Positions 1 to 11,428 of a DNA stretch of 64,000 nucleotides are shown in pieces. Source of the DNA: Lineolata rhizophorae (taxonomy: Eukaryota; Ascomycota; Dothideomycetes; Lineolatales; Lineolataceae); NCBI GenBank assembly GCA_010093515.1, contig MU001671.1:742808-806807 (forward strand). Reading direction: 5' to 3'. The notes beneath the pieces are model-generated. The model worked only from the letters and a program-made list of their open reading frames with translations. It ran no database searches and was not told the origin of the DNA. The first letter of the stretch is position 1; every line of letters starts with the position of its first letter. The position numbers and the translations under genes are program-made.

Positions 1-3000
1 CAAACTTCAACCCATTGGAGTTTTGTTGTCTTGTCGTCCCCAACGTCTTCTCATCATGCCTGCCTATGCAGGTAGGTAAGGACCAAGCCCGGTAAGATGG
101 GTAAGTTCTTAGGTGGAAGGCACGTAGAGTCAAGTGCCCGGGCTCAGCCCGGTAGCGCCAAGCGCTCACATCAGCGCCGTTGGGAGGGACGGCAAGTCGG
201 GTACATGCCCAACGTACCGACGCTCCGCGGCAAGCCGGATCTTAATAGGCTCGTGAGACGTATGTAGCGGCCATACTTAGCTATTATGTGTGTCTCATTT
301 GGAGCCAGACATAGCCCCCACAGCCAAGAATGATTATCCCGACGACGCCCTCGTGAATAACCTAGTACCAAGGCAGAAAGGCGCGTCCTATTTTTCGCTT
401 TTCAGGTGAGTTTTCCATATTCCTTTGCCCGCGGCCTCCGTGATTGGTTCGATTTTCCTCGTGTATGCCTTTTTCCCCCTCTACGAGATGCATTTCGCGA
501 GAGGCGGCCCCTTTTTTTTCTAGTTTGTGTTAAGCGGTGGCTCGGATTACCTTGCTGGTTTTGCTCCGGTTCGGACTACCTTCCTACTTTTATTCCATAA
601 ACCCATGACTCGGTACCTAGGCACTCCATGGAGTGCCAATACATGGGTGCTCGGCAGATACATACCGCTGTACCTTGGAGCCTTCCGACCAAGTTCCTTC
701 GTCTTAGGCCATGTAACCCATGTTTAGCTCGACCTACAACAACAAGGCTCACATCGTATGCCCACGATTCCCCACCGACGCACCGATCAAGCCGGTACTC
801 AATCGTGCATTCTCCTCCCTACATCCCTTCCCGACAACCCACCTACCTACCTACCTAGGCACCCACCCGCACGCATCCCTCCATCTCTCCCTCCGTCCTC
901 CCCCTTCCAGCCTCGCGCACCAAAACACCGCACCCGCCGCCCTCCTCCCCGCCCCGACCCGTGCCTCCCAACCCAAGATCCCAACCGCTACCTGCACGCC
1001 TCATCACCGCTGCCCCGGAACGAGGCGGGCGTCGCGCCGTGCGCGCGCGCGCCCGTTCGCTAGGCGGCGGGAGGACGGTTCTGCCGTTGTGGCGAGTAAG
1101 TAGGGATAGGGAGGGGAGGGGAGGGCGCGTACGAGGGCGGGGACGCGGGTGGGCGCCCTGGATGCGTGAGGAGGGGGGGTAAGATGTGTGTGCGTGGAGT
1201 GAGTGGGTGTATGGGGGGTGGTGCGAGGATTGCGCGTCGGGGAGGTTTGTTTTTTGTAGGTGTTGGCGGAGCAAGGGATGGGGCGATGGAGTGGATGGAA
1301 CGGTGGGGTTTTGTGGGTAGAGATGCTGTGGTGGTCTTGCTGTTGCGGTGAGTGTGTCTAGGTGCATATACATACGTGGATGTGGGGGGAAAGTATGCTG
1401 GGGACTTCTATAAGCCTTTAATGGCTTGTAGTGTTATGACAACATCTTAGTTTCACTTGTTCAGGTTGGCATCTCGTCGCGCAAGTATGCTAGGTAGGTA
1501 TGTAAGAGTCTGAGTCGGGAGTGGATGGCACATGTGGAAATGCACTTACAGTCACCATAATCACTTTTCTCACAAGCTGGTCTCATGCGAGTACTGAAAC
1601 TACTACATGCAAACCTAAATTACAAGTACAGGCAAAACGTGCTAGCAATCGTATAGTCATTCAGTTACGAGCAATTGGACTCAAATGCAGCGCTAACGCT
1701 ACCCTAAACGTGGCGCAATGTAATGCTTGACTCCATTCATGACGAAACGGTCCGACTAACCAAGACGAAAATTGCAATTCGTTCCGAACATTGGCCCCCC
1801 GGAATCGGTTCTTCACCATCCCATTTTTGCTTCTTGTCCGCCATTGCATTCTTCATCCCCCTCTTCGCACCTCGAACCTCCACGCCTCCCAGCTTTGGCG
1901 AGACATCATCACACATCGAGCAGTCGCAAAACCCAGAAGACAGAAAAGCAGCTTCTCGAATCAAACTTTGCAGAGCTGATCATCATTTTTCCACAACGTA
2001 TGCGGCACGCATTTTGAAGCTAAACAGGAGGCAACGCACGCCAAAAGTAGTAGCCAAGGAGTACTTTATACCGATACACATCGTATCACACCAAGAAATA
2101 TGCTTTGCTTCTCACGACCATGATCCAACGCAGCCAACGCAAAGCAAGATAAAGACATAGCAGCAGCAGATACTTGAAGACGCCCGACTAGTGCAGAAAC
2201 CAAAAAAAAAAAAAGAAAGGTAAAAACTAAACAATAAGTGGTTGTCATTCTCAGCCACATAGATAGCCGAGAGGGACGGGAATAACAAGATCGTCGGTCA
2301 TGCGTGAAGCGAACAGTGAAGAGCAAACACCTATTTCGTCGGGTCCCAACGATGAAGTCGCCAAAAGACGGAGAAAAAGAGAAAGAAGGCCTAACAGCCC
2401 GCAAGCGTCTAAATTTGATCGTTAAAAAGGAAAAAGCCCCAATCGAAGCAATGGAGTTGTCACGATCCTTCCCGGGCGTACGCCATGCAAATGCCGCCTG
2501 TGACAGATGCAATGAAGTGGACTGCTGTTCCGAAACCAACACAAAAGGAATACGTCAAAGCAAAACTAAAAATAAAAAAAAAAGAAAAAGAAGAGACCCC
2601 CAATACGATGCATGTCGGATCCGATCCATCACCGTCGATGCAGAACCATTCGTCACACCTCCTTTTTCATGCCTAACCCATGCCTCCACTCTGCCTTCCC
2701 AATTCCGTTTTTCCCATGACTAATGAGCAGAGTACAGAAAGAAAAAATTTTCCGCCATTTCCCCGTGTTTTATTTTTCTCCCATCCCCCCTTCCTCATCT
2801 CGCAGTGGGGTTGTTCCAAGGCGGCGGTCACGCCGACGACGTGGGGCTAGCGAACCGAAAAAAGAGGAACCCGCACCAACCACCGAACCCACCTCCCCGA
2901 TCGGGCTGGCCCGCGAACGCCATCATCCCGAGCCGCCGGCCCACGCCCACGCGGACGGGCAGCGCCATCGATGCAACACGCGGTCGCGGCCGCGGCCTCG

Positions 3001-3684
3001 GTCCGTGCCTCTGGCGCTCGCTCGCTCGCTACTCGGCTCCTCCGGTGGCGCCTTCCTCGGGACTTGCTTCTTGGGTCGCGATCGTCACAGCCATGCACGC
3101 CCCGACGGGTGCCCTTGATCGGAACGGCTCGTCGTCGCGGCGGCGTGATTCGGGGACAAAGAAGGCGGTTCTTTTTCCGGACGGGGAGGAGGATCGACCA
3201 GGCGCGAACGCCGTCGCTCAAGCCGCCTCGTTCGGCCGGTCCGTCGTCGCCACCGCTGAGGGAACCGCCTGCGCGAGGGCGAGGAACCCCCGTACCTTCC
3301 GGGCTCGGAAGGCGCAAACGAGCTACGGGGCAGGGGCGGCGGTCGGGCGGCGGGCCCGGGGGCGACTCGTCGTCGCCAAATGCTCGCCTAAGCTCTAGTC
3401 GCGGCGAGTACGAGCAGGCACCACCGGGGGGGGGGGGGGGGCAAGGCGCGAAGCCCTGGCGACGTCCAGCCGCGGGCCGTGGGAGGCTCCACGGGGGGAT
3501 GGACGCCTGCGATGCCAGCGGGCACGCGGGCTACCCGCAAAGCCTCAAGCCTGGGACCGGAAACCCTCGCGAACCCGCACTTTCCCATCCGCTAGACGCC
3601 GCCGCCTCGCCCGCTTTCCCCCGTCGTCGCTCCCTCCTCCTCCTCCTGACTAAACGCACACGCGAACGCACCAAGACGCGAGCC
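1..3684. other. Intergenic, no supported gene
   Basis: I see no convincing gene in this stretch, which lies downstream of the minus-strand RGS gene. Open frames here have no recognisable domain and many begin at non-ATG codons. It holds CT-rich tracts around 840-960, a run of TACC repeats at 840-860, A-rich patches near 2205-2230 and 2565-2590, and a run of 16 G at 3426-3441. The 5' flank of the window may belong to a neighbouring gene that starts outside it. Confidence 0.6.
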
Positions 3685-4995
3685 TCACAGCTCCTCCTCG
3701 CCGCCCCTCCGCTTGAACCCCAACTTACTGCTCATCTTCTTCCACGTGTGGGCCGCGGCCTCGCCCCTCGACGACCCGCGTGGGCTCGACGTGCTGCTCC
3801 CACCGCCGCCACCGCCACCGTAGTACTCGCTCGTCGGCGGCGTCGTCGGCGGTGTCATGGGGTCCGCGAGGCCGCTGCCGCTCTGCGGGCTGCTGACGCC
3901 GGAGCCGGCCGAGTCGACGTCGACCATCATGGCGTCGCCGGGCACGCTGCCGCCGTAGCCGAGGCCGCTGCCGCCGTAGCCCGACGTCGGCGTGCTGCCG
4001 TAGCTGCTGCCGTACGGCGGGTACGAGCTGGTGGGCGGGCCGCCGGCCGTCGCCATATGCGGCGACGAGCGCCCGGCCGACGAGAAGCGCGCGTGCGCGT
4101 TGGAGATGGTGCGCGGCAGGGAGAAGGATGCGGGCGAGGCCGAGGTGGAGGAGGCGGGGGCCGAGGCGCGATGGGCCGGCGAGGCCGAGAGGGGCGGCAC
4201 CGAGGTGCCGGGCGTGGCGTAGGCCGAGGCCGGGTCCGCCGAGGACGAGTACTGGTGATGGTGGTGGTGGTATTGCTGCTGCTGATGGTGGTGCAGGTTC
4301 TCGTCCGACGTGTTGTAGGCCGAGTCCGGCTGCGGGTGCAGACTGTTGATGAAGGGCACCAGGACCGACTCCTCCATCAGCTCGTACACCTTGTGCACGG
4401 CCGGATCGAGCGTCGACGGGTGGGGCGGCATCTGCGCATCCGCCTGGGCTAGGATGCTGTCGCGCACGTCCGACGGCAGGTTAACCTCGCGCGGCCCGTT
4501 GGGTGCGATGTACGCGTCCAGCAGCCGCTGCCACAGCATGCGCACGTACGTCACGTCGTCGGCTGACGGCGTCGTCGGGCCGCCGCGGCTCACCATCTTC
4601 ATGTAGTGCTTCCGGTAGCGCGACGCGTCCATGGTGAACTCGAGCGTCTCGAGGCAGTGGTTCTGCGACAGGTAGGCCATGAAGGCCGTCAGCGTCCACG
4701 GTGGCGGCGCCGTGTTGGCCAGAATATCGGCGAGGCTGGGCTTCCGCGGGCAGAAGGGCCCTGACGTCTGCATCGTCGTCGTCGGTATCCGCACAGTGAG
4801 CGGCCGCGACGGCACGTAGTTTCCGGCCATTGTGACGATGCACTCGCCGTCCGACTCCGAGTCGGGCGAGGTAGCCGGGGACGAGTGCTGCGAGGAGGCG
4901 GGCGAAGTGGTGGAGGAAGAAGAGGAGGAATGGAACTTCTTCGGGATGGAGAGGGTCGGGTGGTGGTGGTGGTGAGAGGACTTGCGAGTTCTCAT
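3685..4995 (-). CDS. RGS-domain protein (regulator of G-protein signalling)
   Basis: This intronless frame encodes about 436 residues from the ATG at 4995. The frame stays open to 5073 but begins there at TTG, so an N-terminal extension or upstream exon is possible. The N-terminus is rich in His and Ser. Residues of about 86-219 look like the fungal RGS fold: the stretch SLADILANTAPPPWTL, then AFMAYLSQNHCLETLEF, and a closing helix VYELMEESVLVPFINSL. RGS proteins speed GTP hydrolysis by heterotrimeric G-alpha subunits and act at the inner face of the plasma membrane. The C-terminal half is low-complexity Ser/Gly/Tyr and ends in a basic patch (KLGFKRRGGEEEL). I do not assign it to one of the named fungal Rgs proteins. 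The family call is firm; the start is not. Confidence 0.85.
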   Translation of the reverse strand: MRTRKSSHHHHHPTLSIPKKFHSSSSSSTTSPASSQHSSPATSPDSESDGECIVTMAGNYVPSRPLTVRIPTTTMQTSGPFCPRKPSLADILANTAPPPWTLTAFMAYLSQNHCLETLEFTMDASRYRKHYMKMVSRGGPTTPSADDVTYVRMLWQRLLDAYIAPNGPREVNLPSDVRDSILAQADAQMPPHPSTLDPAVHKVYELMEESVLVPFINSLHPQPDSAYNTSDENLHHHQQQQYHHHHHQYSSSADPASAYATPGTSVPPLSASPAHRASAPASSTSASPASFSLPRTISNAHARFSSAGRSSPHMATAGGPPTSSYPPYGSSYGSTPTSGYGGSGLGYGGSVPGDAMMVDVDSAGSGVSSPQSGSGLADPMTPPTTPPTSEYYGGGGGGGSSTSSPRGSSRGEAAAHTWKKMSSKLGFKRRGGEEEL

Positions 4996-5073
4996 CACTA
5001 TGTCCTTCCACGCCGGTCTGCGCCTTGGTCCCAAGAGGGCGGTATCCTTCTCGTCCGAGCCGCTAGGGCACAA

Positions 5074-8000
5074 ACACAGTGGGGAGCGGACGAGATAGGT
5101 GTGGTGCGCCAGCTTGGCCAGGGCAAGTGCCGGGGGGTGCTGGAGGACGGGACGTATTAAATATTAGGAAGCGGTGCGAGTGCCGCGGTGTGCAAACGGT
5201 CTGGCGTGCAGCTAACTTGTGGCAGAAAGCAACAGGGCCAAAAAAAGAGTGTGGAATGCAAGGCGGCTATAGGGACGAATGCACTTTATTATCGCGGCAT
5301 CTGCAGCGCACCTAAACGACGGGGCGAGCCTTTTGGGGTTCGGGAAAAAGGGCGCAGCGAAGGCGTGGTCGAACGAGACAGGAGAAGCTGGGTGGGTCGA
5401 TCGGATTTTGGTATCGGTTTGCCAATGCGACGAGCCCACTGAGGACACGGGAACTGGGTGACGTGCGTTTCCTCTCTCTTGGGCCTGGGCCGGACCCGAG
5501 TCACGGCAGCATTGGACGGCGGGCGAAGAAGCTGCTAGGCCGTTTGTGCAAGGCGAGAAGGGCCTACGAGCGGCGGCCACCCGTCGGCTGGATCGAGCTC
5601 TCCGGACGGTGGTGACCCTCTACGACCCGGCCTTCCCGCTCTTCGTGAGACAGTGCGCGGTGTAGCACGGCAGACTGCAGGCAGGCGGGCGCTAGCAGAC
5701 GCTGTGAAGCGGCGGCGACGGCAACGAGGAAGGTATGAGGCGTCAGTGCAAACGGCGTAAAGGCTATGGCGATTGCGGTTCCAGTAGTCGTCGTCGTCGC
5801 CGCTCGTTGTTGCAGGCGTGGTAGTGGCAGTGACAGAGGTAGTTCGGCTGCGGGGGGGTTTGAAAGAAGCGACAAGCAGCGGGTGCTAAGCAGGTATATT
5901 GGAGGTATAAGGTGCCCGGCAGATTTGGGGGATTAAAAAGCGGCTCGGCTGGTAGCGCGGCGAGGTTAGATGCTGGGTGGGCCGGAGGTATATGGGGTGG
6001 AAGGGGGTGAGAGCTGCGGGACCCCGGCAGTGCATAGAGCGAGCAGAACGGAGAGAGCCGCAGGAAGGGGGTCTCGGTGAATCTGCGGACAAGGCGCTAC
6101 ACAGGGCAGGTAGACTTGGGACTACTTTGGCGCACGGGCAGTGGCAGAGCGGGCCCAGGAGGGGATTATAGAGTAATAAGAGCGCGATAGTACCGGGTCG
6201 CTGGGGGACCCCGGGCGGGGGGGCGCGGGCGAGGTTTGCGTGGACGTGCTTTGGGCCCGAGCGGGTCGCGGAGCACGGAGGCGACGTATCAGGGAGCGGG
6301 CAGGGCGGGCGGCAGGCCTTCTAGAAAAGAAGGGCGCGCGCCGGCCGTTGGCCGCCGGGGGCCAGTTGCAAGGTTGCGCGCGGCGCCGTGTCAACGCTCG
6401 CGCTCCTCCCTGCGCCTCGGCGGCCGCGCGCGCTGATTGGCGCCGATCGAGACGCGCTAGAGCGCACTAAGAAGGCCAAGACCGCGCGCCCTGCCCCTAC
6501 GCAGCGCCCCCCGGCTCGACCTCCCCGGCCCCGCCCCTGGTAGGCTCGCCCGCCGCGCGCTGATAGGCGTCAGGCTAACAAAAGGGCCCCGGCCGTCATG
6601 GCACCATCGCCGCACGCACGCCGAATCGTCGTCAGTTCGTCGTCGTCGGGCCCCCTCCCCTCCCCTCCCCTCCCCTCCTCCTGCTGCGCCTTTGTTCGCC
6701 CGCCGGCCCCAGGAGAAAGCCAGCCGGCGCGACAAGGGGGCGCCGAGGGGGATTATTATTCGCTCGCCGCCGCCGCCTCCGCCCCGCTGGCTCGCCTTTC
6801 TTCTTGTACACGTGCGCGCGCCGCTCTCAAAGCCCAGCCGCGGCGCTCCGTGGAAGGGCGTGGAAGGGTGGAAGGCGAGCAAGGGAGGAGGGGAGGCGGC
6901 GAGGCGGCCGAGGCGGCGATGGCGGCGGCGGCTCCAGTTGCGTCAAAGGGGCCTCCAGGCGGCGGCGCCGCTATCGTCACCGGGAGCCGTTGCTTCGGAC
7001 TCTTTCTTCATTCCTTTTTCTTCACCCCATCACGTCGGTCCCTCCCTTTCTTCCGTGCGTCTGAGCCGTTCGCTGCCGTGGGACCGCACCTGTCCGCTGC
7101 GCCGGGCCCATAGTACGTAAGGTGGTAGGTAGTAGGTAGGTACGTACCATGTTACTAGCACTGTACTAACCGTCGCGGCGAGCGTCACCGCCTCAACCCG
7201 GACAACGACCCCTCTCAAACTAGTCTTCGCTCTCACACTCGTTCGGCACTTGCCGCGCAGACTGCAGCGGGCCGGTTCTATGCGTAGTGGGTTAGTACCG
7301 AGTTAGCTAGGTCCTTGCACGGCCAAAGTTGCTACTTACTAGTCGTCAGTAGCCGCCTCCCCTACCTTATGTCTTTCTGCGTGCGCCGCGCCGTACGCCT
7401 AGTACCTTACGAGCTTACCTACCTACATCACACGCTCCTCGCATCATTCCACCGCCGCGGCGGCGACGGCGCAAGCAGCGCGATCCTGTCCGAGCGTTTC
7501 TTCGTTTTCTCCTCTCTGCTTGCGCGGACGTGCGTATTGGCGCGCGGTCAGGTCACGGCCGGTCAGTCAGTATTGCTTACGTAGCAGGCAGTGAACGGGA
7601 AAGTGAGCGGGCGACTGAGATAGCCCGAGAGGCGAAGGCTGACTGTCCCGCGGGCGAAAAGCCAGTGCGAGACAGGCAGCCCCAGCCGTGAGCAAAGCTG
7701 TGGTCGCCGCCGCCGCCGCCTCCGCCACCGCCGTAGTCGGCCGTCATGTACGACACAGACATGTGACGACGCGCGAGAGGGCGATCTCGCGCATTCTCAC
7801 AGGGGGCCGGGACGAGCGGCGGAGGCAGGCATCTGACGGGTTGCTTCATGCTCCATGTGCCCAATGTACCTACTACGTATGTTTCTACCTAGTTGGCAAG
7901 TACCTAGACAACACGCTCTCACGCCGGTTGGCGAGGGACTCCTACCTAGGTACATACATATGTGCGATGCCATGCGGGGCGTTTCCAGTCACAGTGGATA

Positions 8001-11000
8001 CCTACATATGTATGCATACCCACCCACAAAAGGCGTCACATTGCTCCCTTCTCTTCCCTTCCCAACGGACACGCCAGCACCGTGGATGCCGGCAATAGGC
8101 CCACAGCAACGGGACGCTCCTGAGGGCGCGTGCGTTGCGTGCGTGCGTGTGTCTGCCACTCGCGCGCGCCAATCTACATACCTTTTGGCCGACGCCGGCG
8201 CATGGTAGTCCTTGGCCCCCTCCGTTGCCTGAAACGGGAGACCGGGGGAAGGGGGGCGCTTGGCCGGTGCGTAAGGGAAGGCCCCGGCCACTCGACCACT
8301 GCGGCCTGGGCTGGGCGGGCACGCCTCACTGCTCCTCGTTCTGCTTGGACGGTTTCGTCGGTGGTGCGTGCGTGCCTGCACGGTTGCGCGCAAGAACGGG
8401 TGGAAGAAAAAAAAAGATTAGGAGCTTGCGGCCGTGCGTTTCTTTTTCTTTTTTTTCCAACCCGTTTCTTTACTGTCGGGCGTCGTGGGCGCGTGTGGGG
8501 ATTCGTGGAATGCGCGTGGAAGCGCCGTGGAAGGCGGCGGGCCGGCCGCTGCCCGGGGCGCCTGGGCTCTCTCAGCTTGATTAACCTGCCTCCCGGCGGC
8601 CTTCGTCTCCCCCCTCCCGCGGCGGCCCATTTCTGGCGCACGGGTCTCCGTCGTGCCCCTTCCCTCTCTCTCTTTAGCCCGACTTCCATGTGCCTGATCC
8701 TCACCGTTCCCTCCGGCCCTATCTCTCATCATATTTCTCGGTCAATTAACCACACCCTATGGAGGTGGGCCTTTGGGGCTCTGGGCTTGGGGGTGGGAGG
8801 GTAAGACGGGCGTCCAATGTGTCGCCGCCACCCAAGCCGGCAGCCACCAGCAGCAGGAACGGCGCCAGCGGGAGAGAAGGGCGGGAATAGCAGCAACGGC
8901 AGGACGAGCGTCCCGGCGCCATGAGACACGTCTCTGCCGCCGTGGCGGCCAGGCGAAACAGGAGCAAACACACGTCCACGGCCAAACGTACTCCGTACAT
9001 GCATGCCCAGCAAAACGTCAGCGAGGGCGCCGCGGCCGGCGGCGGGACGCGGGCTGGCTACATACATAGCAAACGGCCCACACAGGGCCAGCCACACTGG
9101 GTATTGTAGTTTCACAAGTCGCAATCTTGGTCACATCGAGAAACTGCAAACTGCTCGTTCGCACGCCCCTCTCTTCCCTGCATTGGGAAGGGGACCTGCG
9201 GCCGCGGGGGCCCGGCTTTCAATTATTCTCCGTCAAGAAGCTGTCCCGTGCTTTCTTCGCCTCGCCGGCCCACCCCCCAGCCCCCCGACCACACTCCCCA
9301 AGTTCTTCTTTCCATTTGCCCATCGTACCCGGGTACCGTGGCGAGAGGCTCCACGGCCCATACCCCCGAGCGACGGGGAGCAAATTGGGAAGATGAAAGG
9401 TGAAAAAAGAGAGCTTCGGTGTGTGCGACCTTCCTAAAAGCGCCCTGGCGGGCCGAGGACCAGGGGAGGGGGGGGGGCGTGTGTGCTTTTGCGCTAGGTA
9501 CGTACAGAATCTCTCTCTCCGCCAGTCGTCCGCCGCCGCCGCCGCCGTCTCTGAATAGGTACAAGGTTAGAGCGCACGGTGGAGACGGGGACGTCAGCAA
9601 GTCGCAAGGGGAACGACGGGGCGGGGGGACGGGGCCAGGGCCTCCCCTTCTTTTGTTCACGCTACATACCTACTCACATACTCCGTGCGTAGTAAGTATG
9701 TATGTACAAGTGTACCTAGGCTCTCGGGGGCGTGTTTTGGGCCCGATGGCGGGTTTGAAGAAACTTCTTTTGTGTCGTTCGCCCGCGTCCCAAATCATTC
9801 ACTTCCCGGACCCGCCTACCGGCCCATCACGTCCAGGGGCTAAAACGTACCGGGTACGGGGTTCGGGCATGTAGTGTAGACGAAAGAACCCCATTCGAGC
9901 GAATTGGTGGGACCGGTTGGAGTCTACTGTGGGTAGTTTAGGTCGGTATGGACCGCCGCCGCCGATCCCTTTCCGCCGGGGGGCATCGTCGGGCGGCCCC
10001 TCCCCGGTCTCATGTGTCACAGAGGTACTTTGTAGGTATGCCGCGGACCCGAAGGAGGAGAAATTCTAGAAGAGACGGGCTTTTCCAGAACATTGCCCGT
10101 TTGAGAGCCGCAGGACGGGGACGGCCGGGGGTAAAAGGGCAAGCCACGCACACGCACACGCGCAGCGCCGATCATACCACTCTCGTATGAGACGCGTCTT
10201 TCCACCGTTATTCCATCAATCTTCTACCGTCTTTCCGCCTTTGTTCTGGCGAGATGCCCGACCACCTACGTATGTGCCTACTACGTAGGTACATGCCCTA
10301 ATTTAAAATTGTGGGCTAGTGGCCGGGCGAGTTGACGCCATGCGCCCTCAAGTTACAACCATGACAAAATAGTTCCTTTTTTTTGAAAAAAAAAAATTCC
10401 TTCCCGGTCCTCTCCTCTACTGTCGCGATTTGTTTTGATGGTACACCTACCTGGCTGCATTGGACCGCGCCGTCGCAGGACGAAACTTATCCCCCTCTCT
10501 GTCAAGTGTCAACCGAGCGTTCCATGCCCGGGCGCCCCCAGAGATGCATCGGGCTTCATGCGCTCGCTGCAGGGTGTTAACCCCCGTCGCAGCATCGGTC
10601 TATCTCTCTTCTCTCTCCGGCGTCTATCACTCCCATACGAAGACGGTCCGTCGGGCTTGACGAGCAGGGTGGCATGAACGAAACAAATTGCCCGCCAGAC
10701 CGGACTTTGGAAACCGTCGCATGGAGGTGGACGCATCGCATCGTCGATGAAGCGATCCGGGCCAGGAGAAATGAAACGCTCAATATCCGCACAGTGCGCG
10801 TCGTCAAGGTGGTTGGTGATGAGTATGTACGCTTGCAGCCCCACACTGGAACCCCGTCACCGTTGCTGCTACCTCCCTGCTCGCGCAGCCTATGTAGGCT
10901 CTACGGAAGGGTACCTCCCACGATAGACGACGGTGCCCGCGATGGAGGGAGGGAGGAGCTGAATGGCATGCCCGGCAGCCGCATGCCTGACTCGACTTTG

Positions 11001-11428
11001 CCGGCGGGGCGGACGTACACCATCCCAGGCAACCCGGCTCCAGGCAAGCAGCAGGTGAGATTTAGGCTGCGGTGTTGATCTTCATAACGCGGCCCATTTG
11101 GGTGCCTGCAGGGCGCGACGCTCTCGCAAATTGGGCGGGCAGTGGCGCTCGGCGTGCATGCCCCGTCCCGCAACGCCGCTCGCGAGTCGTGCGAGCCACG
11201 GGCTCGTTCTTTCTCGCTGCCCCAGAGAGGGAGCGGCGGGGACCGTCGCATGACGTCCGCTGCCCCGACTTCCGCCGTACGTAGCACATACTTACTACAT
11301 ACGTACGGCTCCGCGGTCGCGCACCCGTGGATCAATCGACCGCCTTCCGTCTTCGTTGCAGCCGCCAACCTTGGACCCCCCTGGCCCGAGCGCCGTTCTG
11401 GGAAAGCGCCCGCCCAGGCGCGCCGCCC
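5074..11428. other. Long GC-rich intergenic region
   Basis: About 6.3 kb separate the 5' end of the RGS gene from the 3' end of the RUS1-like gene. The open frames are GC-driven shadows with no domain. The stretch is studded with short TACCTAGGTA/TACGTA-type words (for example 7117-7150, 7868-7965, 9665-9720 and 10262-10292) and CT-rich or GC-rich low-complexity tracts. It probably carries the promoter and 5' leader of the RGS gene, which is transcribed leftward from near 5.0-6.5 kb. Confidence 0.5.

Noticed and set aside
2971-4452. 493-codon plus-strand frame
   Set aside because: It runs antisense through the RGS gene, is Arg/Ala/Gly-rich with no domain, and is explained by high GC content.
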